Assembly (NCBI GenBank): GCA_963845485.1
Contig: CAWJSI010000017.1
Coordinates: 124,001 to 188,000 of the forward strand
DNA length: 64,000 bases
Direction of reading: 5' to 3'
Source of the DNA: Bog-756 sp963845485
GTDB taxonomy: Bacteria > Actinomycetota > Acidimicrobiia > Acidimicrobiales > RAAP-2
In this document: piece after piece, positions 9,916-18,459 of the stretch
Layout: each line of letters begins with the position of its first letter
How positions within the stretch are numbered: the stretch's first letter is position 1
The notes under the pieces: model-generated
The model's database searches: none
What the model was told of the DNA's origin: nothing
Seen by the model: only the letters and a program-made list of their open reading frames with translations
Position numbers and translations under genes: made by a program

Positions 9916-10736
9916 GGCCTGTCTCCCTTGTCATGCTCGGTGTTCATCGACTGGTTGGCATACGGCGACTGGGTGTCGGCCCACGGTCCGTCGTTGGCCG
10001 ACGGCGGCTCGGAGGTCACCCCGGTGCTGAACGGTGTGATCACGATGGGGCTCGGCGCTGCGGTCCGGTGGAGCGCTTCGATTCCCGGGGTCACAAAGGT
10101 GGTGACCAGGCGCTCGGTGTCGGCGGGATCGGTGAGGTCGGCGGTCGGCGACGGCGCGATGGCGTAGGACAAGACGATCCGGGTGGCCCACTCGGCCACC
10201 CGCTCCGCTTCGGCCGGACTCATCCACCGGGCCAGGAACGGTGCGGTGAACTGTGACGCTGCGGTCAGGAGCCGGTCGGACTCGTCGAAGGCCAGATGGG
10301 CGAGGATCAGTTCGGGCTCGTGCACCACCAAGTAGGCCAGCGCCGCGTGGTTCCTGATCCGCGAGGAAGCCTCGACGATGCCTCCGACCAGGGCCTCGGT
10401 CAGGGTGTGGGCCTCCCCGAGTCGGACGCCGAGTGCCGAGAACAGCCTGGCCATCTCGGTGTCGACCACGGCGGCCAGGATCTGGTCGCGTCCCCCCGGG
10501 AAGACCCGGTAGACGGTGGCCCGGGAGACCCCGGACTCCCGGGCGATGTCGTCGACGGTCGTCTTGGCCGTGCCGTGGCGGGCCAGACAGGCCAGCGTGC
10601 CATCGATGATGCGTACCCGGTGGGGCGATGCCTCGTCGGCCCCTAGCGCCCCGGCCCCAGCGCCGCTTGTTCGGTCAGGGATGACGCGGGGCGTCCCGCT
10701 CTCCACCAACCGAAGCGTGGCCCCCTGCGTGTGCAC
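9912..10736 (-). CDS. TetR/AcrR family transcriptional regulator
   Basis: A 274-residue regulator. A 40-residue leader precedes the helix-turn-helix (about 42-88: RIIDGTLACLARHGTAKTTVDDIARESGVSRATVYRVFPGG split over the domain). The C-terminal ligand domain is followed by an ~50-residue low-complexity tail ending at the ATGA overlap with the diiron gene. A consensus-like promoter places the transcription start at or next to the GTG at 10736, which supports this long N terminus and suggests a leaderless message. It probably controls itself and the coupled diiron gene. It resembles the next TetR (same GTAKTTV/GLAKTTV and SRATVYRxFPGG), so the two may be an old duplication. Confidence 0.82.
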   Translation of the reverse strand: MHTQGATLRLVESGTPRVIPDRTSGAGAGALGADEASPHRVRIIDGTLACLARHGTAKTTVDDIARESGVSRATVYRVFPGGRDQILAAVVDTEMARLFSALGVRLGEAHTLTEALVGGIVEASSRIRNHAALAYLVVHEPELILAHLAFDESDRLLTAASQFTAPFLARWMSPAEAERVAEWATRIVLSYAIAPSPTADLTDPADTERLVTTFVTPGIEALHRTAAPSPIVITPFSTGVTSEPPSANDGPWADTQSPYANQSMNTEHDKGDRP

Positions 10737-10743
10737 AGATGAA

Positions 10744-10773
10744 ACGCTAGGTCGGAATTTGTCTCATTGTCAA
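10744..10773 (-). promoter_or_regulatory. sigma-70-type promoter for the TetR-diiron pair
   Basis: On the minus strand a perfect TTGACA (10768-10773) is followed after 18 bases by TAGCGT (10744-10749). Seven bases later comes the GTG start at 10736, so the transcript is predicted to be leaderless. The AT-rich stretch over this promoter stands out from the surrounding GC. TTG and CAA half-sites at its edges could be an operator for the TetR proteins on either side, but the symmetry is imperfect. Confidence 0.55.
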
Positions 10774-10806
10774 CGGTCTCCTAGCTCGGGCGCCCACTCG
10801 GAGCGG

Positions 10807-11385
10807 TCAGAGGAGGTCTGGCGGCCCGGCGACCACGCCGGCCAAGAGCTCGGATTCGACCAGCCGGGCCACCTGTTCGGGGTCGTCGAGGTCCCACCGC
10901 CCCGGGGCCGACATGTGCGAGAGGATCATCCGGGCGAGGAAGTCAGCCGCCTCGTCGAGGTCGACGCCCGGGGCCACCCCACGTTGCGCGAGATAAGGGA
11001 CCAGAAAAGTGGCGATCCCCTCGCGGATACGGATGCTCTCGAAGGTGAGGGCCGGAAGGAGTTTGTCCGGCTCGGTCTGCATGACCCGTTGCAGGACGTC
11101 GTGGCCGAGGATGGCCCGATGGGCGAACATGATGCCCTGCTCCATGACCTCTTCGAGGCTCTGGGCATCCTGGACGTGCTCGTAGAGCCGGGCGAAGAAG
11201 TCGAGCATGGCCCAGGACACGACGGCACTGATCAGCTCTTCGCGTCCCCCCGGGAAGGTTCGGTACACCGTGGCCCGCGACACGGCGGCCTCCTTCGCCG
11301 CATCCTCTACCGTGGTCTTGGCCAGGCCCCGGCGAGCCACGCAGGCGTACGTGGCCTCGATGATCCGCTGGCGGGTGTCGTCCAT
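10807..11385 (-). CDS. TetR/AcrR family transcriptional regulator
   Basis: A 192-residue regulator of typical TetR length with the helix-turn-helix at about 5-50 (TRQRIIEATYACVARRG, then TVEDAAKEAAVSRATVYRTF). The C-terminal domain is helical, with no recognisable ligand motif. It starts at ATG 11385, 16 bp after the dapB stop, and ends 34 bp before the promoter of the next TetR gene, so it may be read from dapB or act on that promoter. Target and inducer are unknown. It may regulate the diiron protein jointly with its neighbour. Confidence 0.85.
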   Translation of the reverse strand: MDDTRQRIIEATYACVARRGLAKTTVEDAAKEAAVSRATVYRTFPGGREELISAVVSWAMLDFFARLYEHVQDAQSLEEVMEQGIMFAHRAILGHDVLQRVMQTEPDKLLPALTFESIRIREGIATFLVPYLAQRGVAPGVDLDEAADFLARMILSHMSAPGRWDLDDPEQVARLVESELLAGVVAGPPDLL

Positions 11386-11401
11386 CGGACCGCCGATCGG
11401 C

Positions 11402-12208
11402 TCAGAGCCCGAGCAGGGGCTCGAGTCCGCGGGTCAGGCCCGGGCGCTCCGGCACCGACTCGACAGCGAGGACGACGCCGTCCATGAACGAGGTGCGGTC
11501 GTAGGAGTCATGTCGGATGGTCAGGCTCTGGCCCGCACCTCCGAAGATGACCTCTTGGTGGGCCACCAGGCCGGCCAATCGGACCGAGTGGATGCGCACG
11601 CCGGCCGGCCCAGCCCCACCCCGGGTGCCCTGGAGCACCGAGGTCACCGTGGGATCGGGCCGGAACCCCTCAGCGGTTCGGGCGACGGCCATGCGCTCGG
11701 CGGTGACGAGGGCCGTGCCCGAGGGGGCGTCGAGTTTCCCGTCGTGGTGGAGCTCGACGATCTCGGCCCCGCTGAAATAGGGAGCGGCCAGTTCGGCGAA
11801 GCGCATCATCAACACCGCTCCGATGGCGAAGTTGGCAGCCACGATGCAGTTCGGCGCCCCCGCCTCGGGCCCGGCGAAGCGCTCCCCCAGTTCCGCGAAG
11901 TCCTCCTCGGTGAATCCGGTGGTGCCGACCACGGCATGGATACCGGCCCTGGCGCAGTAGTCGAGGGTGACCCGGGCGGCGTCGATGCGGGTGAAGTCGA
12001 CCACCACCTCGACACCCGACGACGAGAGCACGTCGAGCCCGCCCGAGACCCGCAGCGTGCCCGCGTCGGCCCCGATCAGCGAGCCCAGCTCGGTGTCGGA
12101 CAACAACGGGTCCACCGCAGCCACGAGATCAAGACCAGGGTGGCCGAGCACCGTCCGACACACCTCCTGGCCCATCTTGCCCCCGGCTCCCACCACTCCC
12201 ACTCGCAT
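11402..12208 (-). CDS. dapB: 4-hydroxy-tetrahydrodipicolinate reductase
   Basis: NAD(P)H-dependent reductase, second step of the diaminopimelate/lysine branch. The Rossmann motif VGVVGAGGKMG opens the protein and the catalytic segment ELHHDGKLDAPSGTA is present (the family E(L/H)HHxxKxDAPSGTA motif). About 268 residues, normal for DapB. ATG 12208 begins right at the nucleotide-binding strand; an in-frame GTG three codons upstream (12217) is an alternative. It lies between the M16 peptidase gene and the TetR genes on the same strand, matching the actinobacterial pnp-pepR-dapB order. Confidence 0.93.
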   Translation of the reverse strand: MRVGVVGAGGKMGQEVCRTVLGHPGLDLVAAVDPLLSDTELGSLIGADAGTLRVSGGLDVLSSSGVEVVVDFTRIDAARVTLDYCARAGIHAVVGTTGFTEEDFAELGERFAGPEAGAPNCIVAANFAIGAVLMMRFAELAAPYFSGAEIVELHHDGKLDAPSGTALVTAERMAVARTAEGFRPDPTVTSVLQGTRGGAGPAGVRIHSVRLAGLVAHQEVIFGGAGQSLTIRHDSYDRTSFMDGVVLAVESVPERPGLTRGLEPLLGL

Positions 12209-12300
12209 GGCGGCCACCCTACCGTCGCAGGAAGTGACATCCCCGGAGGGTGGCGACCGTGACCGGCCCGAGTCCGGTCCTCCGTCGCCGGTCCGGTCGG

Positions 12301-13557
12301 CTAGCCGAGGGAGAGCGCGCGCGGGTCGAAGTCGGCCTCGTCGAAGGGTCCCACCACCGACAGCGTCCGGGGTGCAGCTACCAGCTCGGTGGCTGCGGCA
12401 TGGACCTCTTCGAGCGTGAGGGCAGCCACCCGCTCGAGCACCTGGTCGACTTCTAGGACCTCGCCGTGGAGGAGGAGACCGGCCCCGATCCGACTCATCC
12501 GGGCGCCGGAGTCCTCACAGGCCAACAGGGTCTCGGCCCGCAGGTTGCCTTTGGCTATGGCCAGTTCTCGCTCGGTGATGCCGTCCTCACCGAGCCGGTC
12601 GAGTTCGGACGAGACGATGTCGAGGACCTCGGCCACGTGCTCGGGGGCCGTCCCCATGCCCACGCTCACCGAACCGGCATCGTGGTAGGCCACCCGTTCG
12701 GACCACACCGAGTAGGCCAACCCTCGGCGTTCCCGGATCTCTTGGAACAGGCGGCTCGACAGGCCACCACCGAGAACATGGTTGACCACGGCCAGGGCGT
12801 AACGCTGCGGATCCAATCGGTTTACCGACCGGGAGGCCAGCACCAGATGGGTCTGCTCGGTGGCCCGGCGGGACACGGCCAGGGCCTCGACCTTCTCGTC
12901 GGGTGCCGTGCGTTCGGGGGTCACGCCCCCGCCCGAGCCGGCGAACCTGGCCTCCAGGCCGTCGGCCACCTCCTGATGGTCGAGGTGGCCGGCTACCGCC
13001 ACCACCATGTTGCCCGGGCGGTAGTGCAGGGCGAAGAACTCGGCGATGCGTTCGGCCGTCATGGCCGACACCGACTCCTGGGTGCCGAGCACCTCACGGC
13101 CCAGCGGGTGGTCTGGGAAGAGCAGGGCGGAGCTCTGCTCAGAGGCCTCGTCCGACGGTTCGTCGGCGTGCATCAGGATCTCGTCCAAGATGACCTGTCG
13201 CTCGGCGTCGAGATCGGCGGCGCGGAGGGCCGGCGCCCACATGATGTCCGACAGAATGTCGAGTCCCAAGGGGAGGTGCTCGGCCAGCAGCCGGATGTAG
13301 AACGAGGTGTACTCCTTCGTGGTGAAGGCGTTGAAGTCACCGCCCACCTCGTCTACGGCCTCGGCGATGGCCGTGGCCGAACGGTCGGCCGTCCCCTTGA
13401 AGAGCAGGTGTTCGAGGAAGTGGGACGATCCGGCCCAACTGGCCTCTTCGTCGCGCGAACCCGTACCGACCCAGAAACCGATGCACACCGAGCGGGCCTC
13501 TTCCATCCGCTCGGTCACGAGGTCCAGACCCGACGGGAGGATCTCGGTGCGAATCAC
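12301..13557 (-). CDS. M16 family zinc peptidase (processing-peptidase/PepR type)
   Basis: The inverted zinc motif HFLEH is at residues 46-50 (HFLEHLLFKGT), with the downstream glutamate in the ILDEILMHADEPSDEA region. The C-terminal M16C half follows (RLFQEIRERRGLAYSVWS, near 255-275). 418 residues is one M16 unit pair, as in the single-chain peptidases found next to pnp in actinobacteria and firmicutes. It ends before dapB and starts 43 bp after pnp, so pnp and this gene are probably co-transcribed. The natural substrate is unknown for the family in this context. Confidence 0.88.
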   Translation of the reverse strand: MIRTEILPSGLDLVTERMEEARSVCIGFWVGTGSRDEEASWAGSSHFLEHLLFKGTADRSATAIAEAVDEVGGDFNAFTTKEYTSFYIRLLAEHLPLGLDILSDIMWAPALRAADLDAERQVILDEILMHADEPSDEASEQSSALLFPDHPLGREVLGTQESVSAMTAERIAEFFALHYRPGNMVVAVAGHLDHQEVADGLEARFAGSGGGVTPERTAPDEKVEALAVSRRATEQTHLVLASRSVNRLDPQRYALAVVNHVLGGGLSSRLFQEIRERRGLAYSVWSERVAYHDAGSVSVGMGTAPEHVAEVLDIVSSELDRLGEDGITERELAIAKGNLRAETLLACEDSGARMSRIGAGLLLHGEVLEVDQVLERVAALTLEEVHAAATELVAAPRTLSVVGPFDEADFDPRALSLG

Positions 13558-13600
13558 CGGGTGACGACCCGCTGGATCGTCACCCGGTGTTCACGCGTGC

Positions 13601-16084
13601 TCAACGCCGGCGGCGACCACCCCGGCCGCCTCCGCCACCCCCGCTGGGGCGGTCGGATGACTCGGCCACAGCCGGGCCCAGGTTGCCGAACTCCTGCACC
13701 AGCTCCTCTTCGAAGACAGCTTCGAACGAGGCGGCACCGGCCGGGGCACTCGACTCGCTCTGACGACGGGTCCGGTCGGGAGCGTCGCCCGGGTCGGCGT
13801 GGTCGCCACGGGGCCGGCTGCGGCCTCCGCTGTCGCCACGGCCCTCACCGCGACCTTCGCTGCGCCCGTTCCGCGACTCGCCCCCCGAGGAGGCTCCGGC
13901 CGGAGCTTCGCCGGCCAGCGAGAGGGACACCTTGCCCTGGGGGTCGATGTCGTCCACCTTCACCTCGACCGGCTGGCCGAGCTCGAGGACGTCCTCTACC
14001 CGCTCGACCCGCTTGCCCTGGCCGATCTTCGAGATGTGCAGCAATCCGTCCCGGCCCGGGAGGATGTTGACGAAGGCCCCGAACTTGGTGATGTTGACAA
14101 CCTTGCCCTGGTAGGTGGCGCCCACTTCGGCCAGCGGTGGGTCGAGGATCGTCTCGATCCGGCGCTTGGCCTCGGAGACCGCGGTGCCGTCCTTGGCCCC
14201 GATGGTCACGGTTCCGACCATGCCGTCGTCGTCGACGGCGATGTCGGCTCCGGTCTCTTGTTGGAGGGCGTTGATGACCTTGCCCTTGGGCCCGATGACC
14301 TCACCGATCTTGTCCATCGGAATCTCGAAGGACACGATCTTCGGAGCCGACTCGGCGACTTCGTCACGGGGCTCGGCGATGGCACCGGCCATGACCTCGA
14401 GGATGGCGAGGCGGGCTTCTTTGGCTTGGAGCAGCGCCTTGGTCAGCACGTCGAGCGGCAGCCCGTCGATCTTGGTGTCGAGCTGGAGGGCCGTCACCAC
14501 GTCCTTCGTCCCGGCCACCTTGAAGTCCATGTCCCCGAAGGCATCCTCGGAGCCGAGAATGTCAGTCAGGGTCACGTAGCTGCCCCCGTCGTAGACGAGG
14601 CCCATGGCGATACCGGCCACCGGGGCCTTCAGCGGCACACCGGCCGCCATCAACGAGAGGGTCGAGCCGCAGACCGAGGCCATCGACGTCGAGCCGTTGG
14701 AGGCGAGGACGTCCGACACCAGGCGGAGGGTGTAGGGGAAGTCCTCCTCGTAGGGCACCACAGGTAGGAGCGCCCGCTCGGCCAGCAGGCCGTGGCCGAT
14801 CTCCCGGCGCTTCGGGCCCCGCATGAATCCGGTCTCCCCGGTCGAGAAGGGCGGGAAGTTGTAGTGGTGCATGTAGCGCTTGTGCTCGTCGGGCGTGATG
14901 GTGTCGAGCAGCTGGTTCATGCGGGGCATGCCGAGGGTGGTCACGTTGAGCACCTGGGTCTCACCCCGTTGGAACAGCGCCGAGCCATGGGCTGTCGGGA
15001 ACAGGTCCACCTCTGCGGAGAGGGGGCGGATATCGGTGGTGGTCCGCCCGTCGACCCGGAGTCCCTCCTCCACGATGCGCCTCCGGACCAGCTTCTTGGT
15101 CAGTCCACGGACGGCGGCTTTGATCTCGCCGCCGCGCTCGGGGAACTCGGGGGCCAAGGTGTCGATGATGAACGTGGTGGCAGCGTCGAGTGCGGTGTTG
15201 CGCTCGGCCTTGGACACCACGGTGTTGGCTTCGGCGATGGCGTCCGAGCCAACGGCCTGCACCCGTTCGAAGACGTCGTCCTCGTAGTCGGCGAAGGTGG
15301 AGTAGGCGATCGTCTCGATCGCACCGCGCTCGGCGACGTAGGCCGCCACCAGTTTGCGCTGCAGCTCGATGGACTCACGGATCCACGTCTTGGCCGCCTC
15401 GAGACCGTCGGCCAACACCTCTTCGGTCACCTGGGGGGCACCCTCGTCGTAGTACTGGAACGAGCGCTCGGAACCGCCGGCTTCGACCATCATGATGGCG
15501 ATCTCGGCATTGGCGGCGTCCGACAGGGCACGGCCCGCCACGACCAGCTCGAAGGTGGACTCGTCGCCTTCTTGGAAGCTGGGATGCGGGATCCACTGGC
15601 CGTCGGTGGAGTACGCCACCCGGACAGCGCCGATGGGGCCCTCGAAGGGAATGCCCGAGATCATCAGGGCGGCCGAGGCGGCGTTGATGGCCAGGACGTC
15701 GTGGGGGTTGACCTGGTCGGCCCCGAAGATGGTCCCGACGATGTGGACCTCGTTGCGGAAGCCCTTGGGGAAGGACGGGCGCAGCGGCCGGTCGATGAGG
15801 CGGCAGGTCAGGATGGCCTGGTCCGAGGACTTGCCTTCCCGGCGGAAGAACGATCCGGGGATCTTTCCGGCGGCATAGGTCCGCTCCTCGATGTCCACGG
15901 TCAGCGGGAAGAAGTCGGCCCCTTCCCGTACGGACCGCGATGCCGTGGCCGTGGCCAACAGGACGGTGTCGCCGATCCGGGCCACGACAGCCCCGTCGGC
16001 CAGCTGGGCCAGTTTTCCGGCTTCGAATGTAAGTGTGCGATCGGTGCCACTGATGGGCTCCGACACGGTTATGGCGTCTGACAT
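13601..16084 (-). CDS. pnp: polyribonucleotide nucleotidyltransferase (PNPase)
   Basis: Phosphorolytic 3'-5' exoribonuclease and RNA tailing enzyme. Two RNase PH domains (about 1-220 and 320-555) contain the catalytic GSEDAFGDMDFKVAGT segment in the second. They are followed by a KH domain (VIGPKGKVINALQQETG) and an S1 domain (YQGKVVNITKFGAFVNILPG). The last ~110 residues are a low-complexity Arg/Gly/Ser tail ending in GGGGGGRGGRRRR, typical of actinobacterial PNPases. The open frame extends further upstream, but ATG 16084 has an AAGGAG ribosome-binding site and begins at the conserved MSDAITVSEPISG, giving 827 residues. rpsO lies upstream. Confidence 0.95.
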   Translation of the reverse strand: MSDAITVSEPISGTDRTLTFEAGKLAQLADGAVVARIGDTVLLATATASRSVREGADFFPLTVDIEERTYAAGKIPGSFFRREGKSSDQAILTCRLIDRPLRPSFPKGFRNEVHIVGTIFGADQVNPHDVLAINAASAALMISGIPFEGPIGAVRVAYSTDGQWIPHPSFQEGDESTFELVVAGRALSDAANAEIAIMMVEAGGSERSFQYYDEGAPQVTEEVLADGLEAAKTWIRESIELQRKLVAAYVAERGAIETIAYSTFADYEDDVFERVQAVGSDAIAEANTVVSKAERNTALDAATTFIIDTLAPEFPERGGEIKAAVRGLTKKLVRRRIVEEGLRVDGRTTTDIRPLSAEVDLFPTAHGSALFQRGETQVLNVTTLGMPRMNQLLDTITPDEHKRYMHHYNFPPFSTGETGFMRGPKRREIGHGLLAERALLPVVPYEEDFPYTLRLVSDVLASNGSTSMASVCGSTLSLMAAGVPLKAPVAGIAMGLVYDGGSYVTLTDILGSEDAFGDMDFKVAGTKDVVTALQLDTKIDGLPLDVLTKALLQAKEARLAILEVMAGAIAEPRDEVAESAPKIVSFEIPMDKIGEVIGPKGKVINALQQETGADIAVDDDGMVGTVTIGAKDGTAVSEAKRRIETILDPPLAEVGATYQGKVVNITKFGAFVNILPGRDGLLHISKIGQGKRVERVEDVLELGQPVEVKVDDIDPQGKVSLSLAGEAPAGASSGGESRNGRSEGRGEGRGDSGGRSRPRGDHADPGDAPDRTRRQSESSAPAGAASFEAVFEEELVQEFGNLGPAVAESSDRPSGGGGGGRGGRRRR

Positions 16085-16312
16085 GACGCTCCTTGGTCTG
16101 TTCGGGGACTCCCCGAGCCAGTTCCCAGTTGTCGACCACCCCAGCCGCTCCGCACTCCGGGTGCGTGCCTGGTGATCGGCAACTGGTGACTGACCTCGAT
16201 GGGAGCCCAGTTGTGTGTTGTCCCGGTTCGCCGGTTGGGCGATCCGATTGCTGCACGCCGACACCATGTCGGCCTGCGGTCCCCCGGCAGCAAGCCGGAG
16301 GAGAAATTGCGA

Positions 16313-16334
16313 CCGCCCGGCCGAGGCCGGGCGG
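16313..16334 (-). terminator. GC-rich hairpin after rpsO
   Basis: A perfect inverted repeat, CCGCCCGGCC with GGCCGGGCGG, gives a 9-10 bp stem only 16 bases past the rpsO stop. On the minus strand it is followed by TCGCAATTTCTCC, a weak T-rich tail. It probably terminates or attenuates read-through from rpsO into pnp. In many bacteria this interval carries the processing site that autoregulates pnp, so a stem here may have that role instead. Confidence 0.55.
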
Positions 16335-16350
16335 AGCGGTTGGTTGCCGC

Positions 16351-16608
16351 CTAGCGGCGGAGTCCGAGGCGACCGATGATGTCCCGGTAGCGCTCGACGT
16401 CATTGTTGCGGACGTAGTCCAGCAGTCGCCGACGACGTCCGATCAGCTTCAGGAGACCACGCCGGGTGTGGTGGTCCCCCTTGTGAATCTTGAGATGTTC
16501 GGTCAGATGGACGATGCGCTCGCTCAGGATGGCGATCTGCACCTCCGGTGACCCCGTATCCGTCTCATGGAGGCGGTACTCGGTGATGGTGGCCTGCTTG
16601 TCTGGCAT
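16351..16608 (-). CDS. rpsO: 30S ribosomal protein S15
   Basis: Binds the three-way junction of the 16S rRNA central domain early in 30S assembly. The 85-residue protein has the S15 signature: DTGSPEVQIAILSERIVHLTEHLKIHKGDHHTRRGL and then RRRLLDYVRNNDVERY (broken here for length), ending in IGRLGLRR. ATG 16608 is chosen because it starts at the conserved MPDKQATI; a longer in-frame start at 16653 adds 15 unconserved residues. AGAGG lies 13 bases upstream. It is followed by a terminator-like hairpin and pnp, the near-universal rpsO-pnp pairing. Confidence 0.94.
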   Translation of the reverse strand: MPDKQATITEYRLHETDTGSPEVQIAILSERIVHLTEHLKIHKGDHHTRRGLLKLIGRRRRLLDYVRNNDVERYRDIIGRLGLRR

Positions 16609-16765
16609 AGGGGGGTTCGACCTCTGATGTATTCGGAAAGGGCGGGCGGACACAACACGCCAGCAATGCCATGGTAGCAGGAACGGCGCCCCGACAGGGC
16701 CGTCCGACCAACTTTCCTCCCCAACGTGCCTGGACGGCTCGGACCGGCACGACCGACGAGCCGGA

Positions 16766-16801
16766 CGACGGAACGTCGGGGGACCCCCGGCGCTCCGTCG
16801 G
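16766..16801. terminator. strong hairpin between peroxiredoxin and rpsO
   Basis: The arms GACGGAACGTCGGGGG and CCCCCGGCGCTCCGTC can pair over 16 positions with one mismatch and one G-U, around a minimal loop. It lies 38 bases beyond the peroxiredoxin stop and well upstream of rpsO, so it most likely ends the peroxiredoxin message. No T tract follows, as is common in high-GC actinobacteria. Confidence 0.5.
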
Positions 16802-16838
16802 CGGCTACGCGGTACTCAGTACTTACCCGCCCTAAGCC

Positions 16839-17474
16839 CTACTTGTTGGGCTGCGGGGTGATCCGGAGGTAGGGCTTCACCGCATTGAACCCCTTCGGGA
16901 ACCGCTCCTTTGCCTCCTCGTCGGAGACAGCCGGAACGATGACCACGTCCTCGCCGTCCTTCCAGTTGACCGGCGTGGCCACCTTGTAGTCCGCCGTCAG
17001 CTGGAGCGAGTCGAGGACCCGAAGGATCTCTTGGACGTTGCGGCCGGTGGAGGCCGGGTAGGTCAGCGTCAGCTTGATCTTCTTGTCCGGCCCGATGATG
17101 AACACCGAACGCACCGTGGCGGTGTCGTTGGCGTTGGGGTGGATCATGTCGTAGAGGTCGGCCACCTTGCGGTCCTCATCCCCGATGAGGGGGAAGTTGA
17201 GCGCAGTGCCCTGGGTCTCTTCGATGTCGCCGGCCCACTTGCCGTGGGAGGCCACGTCGTCGACCGAAAGGCCGATCAGCTTGGTGTCGCGCTTGTCGAA
17301 CTCAGCCTTGGCTGCGGAGAATGCACCGAGTTCGGTGGTGCAGATCGGGGTGAAGTCCTTCGGATGCGAGAACAGCACGCCCCAACTGTCCCCGAGGTAC
17401 TCGTGGAAGTTGATCGTGCCCTCGGTCGTGTCCGCAGTGAAATCAGGGGCTTCGTCGCCCAGACGGATTGCCAT
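16839..17474 (-). CDS. 1-Cys peroxiredoxin (Prx6 type)
   Basis: Cytosolic thiol peroxidase that reduces H2O2 and alkyl hydroperoxides. 211 residues. The peroxidatic cysteine is C45 in FTPICTTELG (the PxxxTxxC motif). The long C-terminal domain (KVATPVNWKDGEDVVIVPAVSDEEAKERFPKG, here split in mind) is typical of Prx6 rather than AhpC. No second conserved resolving cysteine is visible. AAGGAG precedes ATG 17474. It is monocistronic: divergent from the enoyl-CoA hydratase gene and closed by a hairpin downstream. The redox regulator is not evident in the 188-bp divergent interval. Confidence 0.92.
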   Translation of the reverse strand: MAIRLGDEAPDFTADTTEGTINFHEYLGDSWGVLFSHPKDFTPICTTELGAFSAAKAEFDKRDTKLIGLSVDDVASHGKWAGDIEETQGTALNFPLIGDEDRKVADLYDMIHPNANDTATVRSVFIIGPDKKIKLTLTYPASTGRNVQEILRVLDSLQLTADYKVATPVNWKDGEDVVIVPAVSDEEAKERFPKGFNAVKPYLRITPQPNK

Positions 17475-17662
17475 GGAGTTGCTCCTTGTTTGTGCCGTGC
17501 ATCGAGTACGGACCGGATCCGGCGGGTGCCGTGATCTCGTCGCGGCGCCAGGTTAGTCGGTCCGGCACCAATTGTCGACTGAGTTGGTCGTCTTTCCCGC
17601 CGGCCGGTGTGGTCGCCACGGGCCCTCTGGCCCTCCCGGTCGGGTTCCACCATGCTGGTGCC

Positions 17663-18445
17663 ATGAGCACAACCGTCATGGTGGAACACGAGGGTCCGGT
17701 CACGGTGGTGACCATCGACCGTCCGGAGCGGCGCAACGCCGTCGACCCGGCCACGGCCACGGCCCTCCTCGAGGCGTTCACCGGCTTCGACGCCGACCAG
17801 AGCTCCTCGGTCGCCGTGCTGACCGGTAACGGAGGGACCTTCTGTGCCGGTGCCGACCTCCGGTCCCTCGCCGAGGGAAGTCGTCACCGTGTGGCCGAGG
17901 ACGGCCCTGGGCCCATGGGTCCCACCCGACTGGCCCTGGGCAAGCCGGTGATCGCCGCGGTGGAGGGATTCGCCGTGGCCGGTGGGCTGGAGCTCGCCGT
18001 CTGGTGCGACCTGAGGGTGGCGTCTGAGGAGGCGGCCTTCGGCGTGTTCTGCCGTCGCTTCGGGGTACCCCTGATCGACGGCGGCACGGTTCGCCTCCCC
18101 CGCCTGATCGGACAGGGTCGCGCGCTCGACCTCATCCTGACCGGGCGGGAGGTCGGTGCCGGCGAGGCGCTGGCCATGGGACTCGTCAATCGGGTGGTGC
18201 CGGCCGGTGGGGCCCGCGACGCCGCCGTGGCGTGGGGACGGGAGCTCGCCGACCTCCCCCAGGACTGCCTCCGCAACGACCGGCTCGCCACCCTGGCCCA
18301 GTGGGGGCTGTCCGTGGAGGATGCCCTCCGGGTCGAGTTCCATCACGGACTGGCAAGCCTGCGTTCACCGGACGCGGACGCGGGTGCCCTCCGGTTCTCC
18401 TCGGGGGCGGGCCGTGGTGGCTCGGCCATCGGCACCGAGCACTGA
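17663..18445 (+). CDS. enoyl-CoA hydratase/isomerase family protein (crotonase fold)
   Basis: 260 residues. The N terminus has the crotonase pattern (VTIDRPERRNAVD), the oxyanion-hole loop GGTFCAGADLRSL, and the second hole strand IAAVEGFAVAGGLELAVWCDLRVA. The position of one hydratase glutamate is taken by FGVFCRRFGVP (FGxxxRxxGVP, a pattern of the EchA-like isomerase/hydratase group), so the reaction is not certain. ATG 17663 was chosen at the conserved start; the open frame extends upstream into the divergent promoter region. It is followed 14 bp later by a HAD phosphatase gene, so the two are likely co-transcribed. Confidence 0.83.
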   Translation: MSTTVMVEHEGPVTVVTIDRPERRNAVDPATATALLEAFTGFDADQSSSVAVLTGNGGTFCAGADLRSLAEGSRHRVAEDGPGPMGPTRLALGKPVIAAVEGFAVAGGLELAVWCDLRVASEEAAFGVFCRRFGVPLIDGGTVRLPRLIGQGRALDLILTGREVGAGEALAMGLVNRVVPAGGARDAAVAWGRELADLPQDCLRNDRLATLAQWGLSVEDALRVEFHHGLASLRSPDADAGALRFSSGAGRGGSAIGTEH

Positions 18446-18459
18446 GGGCGTCGGCATCC

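Noticed and set aside
16085..16267. 61-codon N-terminal extension of PNPase
   Set aside because: ATG 16084 has an AAGGAG site and begins the conserved region; the extension has no similarity.
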